Positions 57,196 through 64,000 of a stretch of 64,000 bases of DNA are shown in pieces. The position numbers and the translations under genes were made by a program. The notes under the pieces are model-generated. The model made no database searches. It saw nothing but the letters and a program-made list of their open reading frames with translations, and was not told where the DNA came from. The stretch is taken from positions 1 to 64,000 of the forward strand of contig JACEVL010000055.1 in NCBI GenBank assembly GCA_020284085.1. Direction: 5' to 3'. Position 1 is the stretch's first letter; the number at the start of each line of letters is the position of its first letter. Origin of the DNA: Aporrectodea caliginosa (taxonomy: Eukaryota; Annelida; Clitellata; Crassiclitellata; Lumbricidae).

Positions 57196-57798
57196 ATGAT
57201 GTCGAAAAGCATTTCCTTCAAGCATTTATCAGAATATTCCATCGGAAATGCAGCACAAGAAAAGATAGAAAGTTCCCAACTATGTCAGAAATCATTTGTG
57301 TTGGATAGTCATACGAAGGAAAACAAGAAAAGTCATACAAAAGCAAAGACACACGAATGCGAGTTTTGCAAAGAAATATTTACGCACAACAATGACCTAC
57401 AGAAGCACATGAGAATCCATACTAAGGAAAAAGCACATCTTTGCCCGGTATGTGAGAAATCATTCGCATACTCTTCGAGTCTGAAAACACACACTAGAAC
57501 CCATACTGGAGAGAAACCGTTTCAGTGCGAAGTATGTAAACAAATATTTTCTCGTTCTGACAGTCTACAGAACCATATTAGAACTCATACTGGAGAGATG
57601 CCTTACCAGTGCCAAGTATGTCAAAAGCGTTTTTCCCAATCTTCATATCTAACAGATTCATGCAAGAATCCATACTGGAGAGATGCCTTACCAATGCCAA
57701 GAATGTCAAAAACGTTTTTCCATATCTTCAAGTCTAACACGTCATGCAAGAATTCACACCGGAGTGAAACCTTACAAATGTCAGTTATGTGCGTTTAA
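57196..57798 (+). CDS. U7 N-terminal frame: family leader plus first fingers
   Basis: The best-preserved N-terminus of the family: [19 protein letters not shown], then [20 protein letters not shown] and [12 protein letters not shown]. The leader ends in a finger-like remnant ([11 protein letters not shown]) lacking its first Cys. Fingers: [47 protein letters not shown] and [12 protein letters not shown], where an extra base shifts the frame so that the remaining 50 residues are a mistranslation of finger DNA. The ATGATG start is shared with U5, U6 and U8, which supports it. The leader matches no effector domain that I know. Confidence 0.7.
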   Translation: MMSKSISFKHLSEYSIGNAAQEKIESSQLCQKSFVLDSHTKENKKSHTKAKTHECEFCKEIFTHNNDLQKHMRIHTKEKAHLCPVCEKSFAYSSSLKTHTRTHTGEKPFQCEVCKQIFSRSDSLQNHIRTHTGEMPYQCQVCQKRFSQSSYLTDSCKNPYWRDALPMPRMSKTFFHIFKSNTSCKNSHRSETLQMSVMCV

Positions 57799-57957
57799 AT
57801 CTAAGTATAAAGGTTATCTGAAGAGTCATATTTCGGGTTTGTCAGAAAACATTTACAAACATTCAGGTCTTAAATGTCATGCAAGAACCCATACTGGAGA
57901 GAAACCGTACAAATGTATTCTATGTAAAAAGACATTTTCCACTTATCAAAAAATCAA

Positions 57958-58506
57958 ATGTCATGCAAGAATTCATACTGGAGAAAACCATATACCAATG
58001 CCAGATATGTCAAAAAATCTTGTTACAGATTTTCTCAACTGAGAGATCATGAGAAAATCCATACTGGAGAGAAACCATACCAATGCCAAATTTGTCAAAA
58101 ACATTTTATCCAATCTTGTAATCTTAAACGTCATGCAAGAATCCATACTGGAGAGAGACCGTACCAATGTCAGATATGTAAGAAGAGTTATTCCCGATCT
58201 TGTAACCTACGAGATCATGTTCGAATCCATACGGGCGACAAACCATACAAATGCCAGACATGTCGAAAACGGTTTATACAATCTTCTTATCTCAAAATTC
58301 ATGCAAGAATTCATACCGGAGAGAAACCATACCACTGTCAATTATGTGAGTTTAAAACTAATACTAAAAGTAATCTAAACAGGCACACGAGAACACATAC
58401 TGGAGAGAAACCATACCTTTGCCTGGTATGTCAGAAAACATTCTCATGCGCTTTAGGTCTGAGACATCATGCAAAAACTCACTCCTTGTCTGGTTCAGGC
58501 TTGTAA
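57958..58506 (+). CDS. U7 C-terminal frame: five-finger array
   Basis: 182 residues ending HSLSGSGL. Five complete C2H2 fingers: [70 protein letters not shown], preceded by a half finger (QLRDHEKIH). Extra finger [14 protein letters not shown] relative to the other units suggests an internal finger duplication or exchange. The first 20 residues are read out of finger register, so the annotated Met is not the true start. Confidence 0.65.
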   Translation: MSCKNSYWRKPYTNARYVKKSCYRFSQLRDHEKIHTGEKPYQCQICQKHFIQSCNLKRHARIHTGERPYQCQICKKSYSRSCNLRDHVRIHTGDKPYKCQTCRKRFIQSSYLKIHARIHTGEKPYHCQLCEFKTNTKSNLNRHTRTHTGEKPYLCLVCQKTFSCALGLRHHAKTHSLSGSGL

Positions 58507-59607
58507 AATCATTTTTGCAAAGATTACAGTCTGCAAAATTATGTTGGAAACCGTATACTTGAGAAAAGCCAAACAGTTTCCTGTTATACCAGAGAACATT
58601 CTCACGCGATTATTTCAGATTTTTTCATTTAGAATTTATTATTTTCGTCGGAACTACACGAAATAATCCTAGATACGGAGACCAACCATTCTGTAAAACA
58701 CATTTCTGCGATCCTCGAGTCTACAAAGAAACAAGTGTCAATTATTTGACTTTATTGACTTTAACCAACAACAATTGGTGAGCAAATAAGAAATATTTAA
58801 GCGTGGAGCTACTCAATCTATGATGATACGCATGAACAAATTCATGAATCAGTTTTGTGTTCAAAGTAAGAGCTTTAGTACAGTCATGGATGCAAAAATC
58901 AAGTTTTTTTCAGCATGAAGAGTTGGTTTATTTGGTTTTTTTATTTTCCTATTTCGGATCATAATAAAATGGCATGAATACCGTTGAAATTAATCAGATG
59001 TATAGCCTAAATGAAATTAACTAAAACAGTAGAACGTCATGTAAAGAAATTAACAAAGACGATACAACTGTACAGTTGCAGAGAGAGTTTAAGAGACCCC
59101 ATTTTTGGTTGTTATAATTTCCAAATTTGTTAAAACCTAACAACCAAATTTTGGTGGTTTACTGGTTTAAAAAAAACTTTTGCAGTAGGCCTACAACTGT
59201 GTATCCCTGCAGGACTGGACATAATTTATTTTATTTGCGTTTTTTGTATCACTTTCAGTTCAGTTTAGGTAGGACGATAATTCTTATGTCTAGTTATAAG
59301 CATTTTAATTCTATCGAAGTGTTTTTGTTATTACACTGCTTGTATAGCCTACTTCACATGATCTTCTGTTGCTTTGTTCGCGTTTTCACTTAATTGAAGT
59401 CTTACATAGTCGTGCTCTCACGCTGTTACTATTTCGTTAATGGGATCACAAGGTAATTACAACGATAATTTCACACATAGTCAGTGCTGATGGTAACGAT
59501 GCTGTTAAGGTTGAAATGTTTTAACAAATAAAGTTTGTTCGATCTTTATTTGTCGAAGTTAACCAGTAACGACTCTCAGAAATGTAGCACCCATATACAT
59601 CTGATAG
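58507..59607 (+). other. U7 3' region with inserted MITE relative and poly(A) signal
   Basis: Decayed finger codons after the stop; the TCAATCTATGATGATACGC block at about 58814; AATAAA at 59527-59532 within AATAAAGTTTGTTCGATCTTTATT. At about 58890-59190 an inverted relative of the 28274 MITE splits the block that reads TTAGTACAGT...GTATCCCTGCAGG in other units; its ends are too worn for a TSD. Confidence 0.65.
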
Positions 59608-61805
59608 CGGAAGATAGATCCTCAGTAAATTGCACGCAAAATAGTGAAAGGTCAAAATATTTGTCACTCAATTCGGCCCCTATAAATCAACCCCTGAATG
59701 AATTGATTTTCTAATTGCAACGATAATTTCGCATTATACTGATGGTAACGATGCTGTTAAGGTTGAAATGTTTTAACAAATAAGTTTGTTCGATCTTGAT
59801 TTGTCGTAGTTAACCAGTAAAGACTCTTAGAAATGTAGCACCCATGTACACCTAATAGCGGAAGATAGATCCGCAGTAGGCCTAAATTGCACACAAAATA
59901 GTGAAAGGTCAAAATGCTTGTCACCCGATTCGGCCCCTATAAATCAACCCCTGAATGACATATAAAAATTTCAACGCATTTTACTTCCTTACTTGATACT
60001 TTTGTATTGCTATCAAGGGCGTAACTCTACCCTATATACTGGTGGTGACAAATCTCCTCCCCTTCCCTCTGGCCTCCCTTCTCTCTCTCCTTTACGTCCC
60101 TTTATTATAATAATGTTTTACTCGCCGTTTTGCAGTCTGGCAGTCGACCAAAGATAACAAAGTACATGTTTACATTGTTTTTTTAATCAATATTCGTTTT
60201 ATTCAAAAGATGCAGTTGACAAAGACGTTGCTGAGCCGAGCTAGAGTTAGTTATAGCAATAATTCCTTGATAACTTGTGTTTACAACCTAATCTGTACAC
60301 AGACGAAACTGAGACCACCACAATAGAGCTAGCAGTCCCTTTAGAATCATTGGTATGCAATGAAACTTGGGCCTACTTCAACTAAAATAACGATGGACAA
60401 AAGTGGTGGCGACTGATAGGCCTACCACCACTTTTGTACGTGATGATGACCGGACTCCACCGTTACAATAGAATGTTACGCCTATAATGGCTATAAATGG
60501 CTTCGAATCTGGAATGCATTTTGAATTTTTCATTTCATTTTGGTTTTCACACTGAAAATGTGACTTCTCCCGTGGTTCTTCAGTTTCATACATATAGATT
60601 TCGTAAGCAATAATAATAATAATATAATAATAATACAATAACGACAATTTATATGGCGCAATAACGCGGCCATACCGCTACAAGGGCGCCTCACAAACAA
60701 TTAACAAGCGGGATAAGCATTTAAGACAATAAACATGCTTTGATCTGTGCAAATAGTCTAAACGACTTGACTTGCGCTCTACCGCAGCAGTAAAGCTTAG
60801 GCCTTGCTTCTTGCTTTGACTACAAGCTTCAAGACGGTTGACATCTGTTCTTGAAACAAATGGGCCATCATTGCCATATTGGATATTATAGATTGTGTGC
60901 GTGTTTGCGCTACTGAAAAGGAGAAAATTTACAGCACTTTGCTTTGCAACATTCCCCAAACATATCTAACTATTCGACACAATGTCCAAATTGGCCTAAT
61001 CCTTGAAACGTAGATTAACTTAAAGGCAGATAAAATCGAGATGCATTAAATATGTAATTTCTTTAACAAGAAATACAACACTTGAAACCCTTGTTCCCGT
61101 ACTTGGAGATAATGAATCTGGAAACGCAAAGTTACTGACTCGAGATCAATTGGGCGAAAATAAAAGTCGAGACAACGGCAGAGTATTCATTCATACTCGG
61201 ATTTAGTTCTCCGCATCTGCCTCATCAATCCTGTCTAGTTAGTGCTTTTAGGCTAATAGGCCTACGAGATTGAGGTCTTTGTGTTTTGACGTTTAAAGAT
61301 GTGGCCTTAATAATTATGTGGGCTTGTGAATTTTCGGATATCGTCAATATCTTTTGGAAACTTTATTTTCTCCATCATAAATCCTCTTGTGGTTTAATTT
61401 CGCTTCAGCCCCTCAGAGAGATGGTAGCCTGCTCAACAAAATGGGCATAATTTAATCAAGCTGCACCATGTGAAGGCGTTTTAATTCAGGTAATGACTAT
61501 GAAGTAGCATTTCACGAATCATAGGCCTAGTGTTCAAGGGCAATTTTAGACAGTGGAAGGCGGACTGTACAGTCTTGTTCAATGTGTTTGTTGCAATTGT
61601 CTTTGCTAATTGACATTGTGTCTTCGCCGATCAAGCTGGCGGAATTCTGATTCTGTCTCCCATAATTGTAGCCTATGTCTTTATTATTGCGACTACGATG
61701 CTGTACTGTTTTAGATTTCTACTGGCTGCTTAGCGAGCTAAATACTGAAAAGGCAAACAACGTCAAGGTTGAATTATAATTTCAGTCCACAGAATCTTAC
61801 ATTAA
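59608..61805 (+). repeat. Segmental duplicate of 270-2990; contains the promoter and intron of U8
   Basis: Near-identical to R1 apart from scattered differences and two fewer 256-bp units. The junction at about 59956 joins U7 3' DNA (CAACCCCTGAATG) straight to the module (ACATATAAAAATTTCAACGC), the same junction as at 1135. TATAAAT lies at about 60492, exon 1 ends at 60602 (TTTC|GTAAGCA) and the acceptor AG is at 61784-61785. The far-upstream half of the module (with TGACGTCA) is absent from this copy. Confidence 0.85.
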
Positions 61806-62233
61806 GTACATAGTTTTCAACTCTGAATTTTTGTAAAAATCATAGCTGAAGCACAAACTCAGACAATTCAAAATCATTAATGATGTCGAAGAGTATTTCT
61901 TCCAGGCATTCATCAGCATATTCCATCGGAAATGCAGCTCAAGAAAAGATAGAAAGTTCCCAACTATGTCAGAAATCATATGTTTTGGATAGTCATACGA
62001 AGGAAAACAAGAAAAGTCATAAAAGCAAAGACACACGAATGCGAGTTTTGCAAAGAAATATTTACGCACATCTGTGACCTACAGAAGCACACGAGAATCC
62101 ATACTAAAGAAAAAGCAGATTCCTGTTTGGTATGTAAGAAAACATTCGCATGCTCTTCGAGTCTGAAAAGACACACTAGAACCCATACTGGAGAGAAACC
62201 GTTTCAGTGCGAAGAATGTAAACAAAGATTCGC
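61786..62233 (+). pseudogene. U8: zinc-finger unit truncated after three fingers
   Basis: Start ATGATG at 61880; the leader runs MMSKSISSRHSSAYSIGNA. At about 62018 CATACAAAAGC is CATAAAAGC, a 2-bp loss that ends the frame. The shifted frame (61980-62456) reads [28 protein letters not shown] and the start of a third, CEECKQRFA, where family sequence stops at 62233. Promoter and splice sites look intact, but the unit can only give a short product of at most two complete fingers. Confidence 0.8.
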
Positions 62234-62469
62234 AAACAATCCCAGAACCCCCCAATTTCCGATTTCCGCCAAAAATTTTCTGATGATTTTTTTGTTGTTG
62301 CTTTTTCCTCAAAATTTTTCGGAGTTTTCATTATTTTCGTTGATTCACTGGAAAAAAATTAAATTTGTTGACGTCAACTTTTGCCAAACCCCCCTCTCCT
62401 CTCTCAACAACTGTCAAACTTTTCCAAACCCCCTCCCCCCTTTTTTGTTGACATAATTAATGGATGACC
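62234..62469. mobile_element. Terminal fragment of an unidentified element truncating U8
   Basis: It contains TTGTTGACGTCAACTTTTGCC, two C-rich stretches and the end TTGACATAATTAATGGATGACCCCTAG, a style of terminus seen on DNA transposons. No partner end or TSD is visible. It lies exactly between the truncated U8 and the inverted promoter. Confidence 0.45.
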
Positions 62470-64000
62470 CCTAGTCTATTGCTTACGAAATCTAAATGTA
62501 TGGAACTGAAGAACCACGGGAGAAGTCACAATTTGAGGTAGAAAACAAAACGAAATGAAAAATTCAAAATACATTCCAATTTCAAAGCCATTTATAGCCA
62601 TCATAGGAGTAACATTCTACTGTAACGGTAGAGTCCGGACATCCTCACTTTCAAAATGGCGGTGACAAGCTGCCACCACTTACACCTATCGTTATTTTAG
62701 TTGAAACAAGTTTCGTTGCATTCCAGTGATTCTGAAGGGACTGCTAGCTCTGTTGTGGTGGTCTCAGTTTCGTCTATGCACAGATTAACAGTTGTCAAAC
62801 AGAATGTAAACATGCACTTTGTTATCTGTTGTTGACTACAAAGTATCGAATAAAGCATTATTATAAGGAAGGGGACGCAAAGGACAGAGAGATGGGAAGG
62901 GCATAGGGAAGGGAGGAGATTTGTAACCACCCCTCTGTACGACAGAATAACGCCCTTGAAAGCAATATAAAATTATAAAGAATGCAAATGATTTGAATTT
63001 TTTTATATGGAAAGCCCAACAGATATTCAGGGAGATTTATTTTTTACCTGTAAGCAGCCATATTGACGAACTAAACGAACGACGGATATGCAAACGCTAG
63101 TCGCTAGTTGTGAGACTTTACACTGATAATTATTATAAAGGAACGTTCCACTGAAAAGGAAAAGCAATTGAAAATTGTGAAAACTGATTGATTATCGACG
63201 ATTAATTAATTCTTAAACAGTAAATTTCAAATCTTGCCAAGTAGTGTAGGGTGCTGATAACAACGACCTCTTATATAAAATTATAGCGATGACGTCGGTA
63301 AACCCGTAGTTTAGGTTGGTAAATTATTTTATATCGTCAAATTAAAATGGAAGCTGGATTAAAGAAAAAAATTGCTTCACGAACTCGAAGTGGGATTGAT
63401 GAAACCATTTCTGTCTTTAAATAGAAGTTGGATTGATCGAAATAATTTTTACCGTAAATGAAAGCTGGATTGATGAAACTAAGTTTTTGAATCAATAGAA
63501 ACTAGAATGATGAAAATATTTGTTGCCTTAAGTAGAAGCTGGACCCATGACAATAGTTCTTTGCTTAAATAAAAGTTCCATTGATGAAAAATATTTTGTT
63601 GGTTAAATAGAAGTTGGATAATTTTTTCATTAAATGGAAGCTGGATTGATGACAAAAAAATTCACAATGAAATGAAAGCGGGATTGATGATAGTTATCAT
63701 GGACATAGGTAGACTGCTTACTTACCAACGTCAAGGACGGCATTGAAGATATTCAAATAATTTACCAACCTAAACTACGGGATAACCGATGACGTCATAA
63801 TTCTTTATGCTCATTACGTAAACAAGGAGTCTATATTGTATTACAAGAGGTGTCAGATGCACTCATGATGCAGTATTGCATTGGAAATCAGATTTTACAA
63901 TACACTAAAGTACTAAACTACCGTAATAATTTGGCGAATATTTCAAAGGCAGCATGACTTCGACAGCTTCTCGTACATTTGTTGCAATTTTAAAAAGATA
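62470..64000 (-). promoter_or_regulatory. R3: inverted zinc-finger promoter module and exon 1
   Basis: On the minus strand this reads as the upstream module, TATA (ATTTATAG at about 62590-62597) and exon 1 ending at 62487 with donor TTTC|GTAAGCA. It points left, towards the truncated end of U8. The module is interrupted by the 9-bp-TSD element at 63297 and continues to the window end. Confidence 0.65.
63297..63787 (+). mobile_element. Non-autonomous DNA transposon with 9-bp TSD (copy 2)
   Basis: It starts GGTAAACCCGTAGTTTAGG and ends, inverted, CCTAAACTACGGGATAACC. Flanks GATGACGTC (63288-63296 and 63788-63796) form a perfect 9-bp duplication. It is filled with GAAGCTGGATTGATGAAA repeats and ends with CATGGACATAGGTAGACTGC, also present near the left end of copy 1. 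The target is the conserved TGACGTCA of a promoter module. Confidence 0.9.

Larger units (their letters stand above)
57098..58506 (+). pseudogene. U7: zinc-finger exon with several frameshifts
   Basis: Start ATGATG at 57196. The leader is intact (45 residues) and the first frame runs to 57798. Lesions: an extra G at about 57655 (CTAACAGATTCATG); a deletion removing the end of one finger and the start of the next at about 57830; and paired indels at about 57985-57995 (GAGAAAACCATATACC). The last frame, 57958-58506, has five complete fingers. Repaired it would have about 12 fingers plus a leader. With the mutated splice acceptor and missing promoter this is probably a pseudogene. Confidence 0.8.

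Overview
This is AT-rich, intron-containing eukaryotic DNA from an animal. There are no operons, no ribosome-binding-site-led genes and no host housekeeping genes. The palindromic octamer TAGGCCTA, often extended to GTAGGCCTAC, is scattered throughout, together with CR1/L2-like LINE fragments, hAT, piggyBac-like and Mutator-like DNA transposons and long microsatellites. I read it as a marine invertebrate, perhaps a deuterostome; the animal assignment is firm, the lineage is not.

The only recurrent gene is a C2H2 zinc-finger family, present as eight units (called U1 to U8 here) plus three remnants that lack the finger exon (R1 to R3). The inferred ancestral gene has five parts: an upstream module with a palindromic TGACGTCA site; a TATA box (GCTATAAATGGC); a short non-coding exon 1 ending in a conserved donor (TTTC|GTAAGCA); an intron of about 1.2 kb ending in AATAATTTCAG; and one large exon encoding a leader that begins MMSKSIS, followed by 11 to 14 fingers. 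The 3' region carries AATAAAG...CTTTATT.

Layout: R1 (270-2990, +); R2 (5700-6430, -); U1 (9.1-11.3 kb, -); U2 (15.1-16.2 kb, -) facing U3 (16.3-17.9 kb, +) as a large imperfect inverted repeat; U4 (25.3-27.2 kb, +); an orphan promoter and exon 1 at 29.0-33.9 kb, split by a Mutator-like element; U5 (41.8-43.8 kb, +); U6 (45.7-50.2 kb, +), the most complete unit; U7 (55.9-59.6 kb, +); U8 (60.0-62.2 kb, +, truncated); and R3 (62.5-64.0 kb, -). R1 and the 59.6-61.8 kb region are near-identical segmental duplicates.

Every unit carries at least one lesion: frameshift, lost start, lost exon 1, lost acceptor or truncation. Long finger arrays nevertheless stay open, and differences between paralogs fall mainly at helix positions that contact DNA. 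This looks like a fast birth-and-death zinc-finger cluster, comparable in behaviour to transposon-controlling zinc-finger clusters of other animals, although some single-base indels could be assembly errors.

The rest is transposon debris with unusually readable boundaries. I can define target-site duplications for one 9-bp-TSD family (two full copies), six clean hAT-type insertions (8 bp) and a seventh less exact one, and three piggyBac-like insertions (TTAA). Comparing occupied and empty sites among the paralogous units allows their duplications to be ordered in time.
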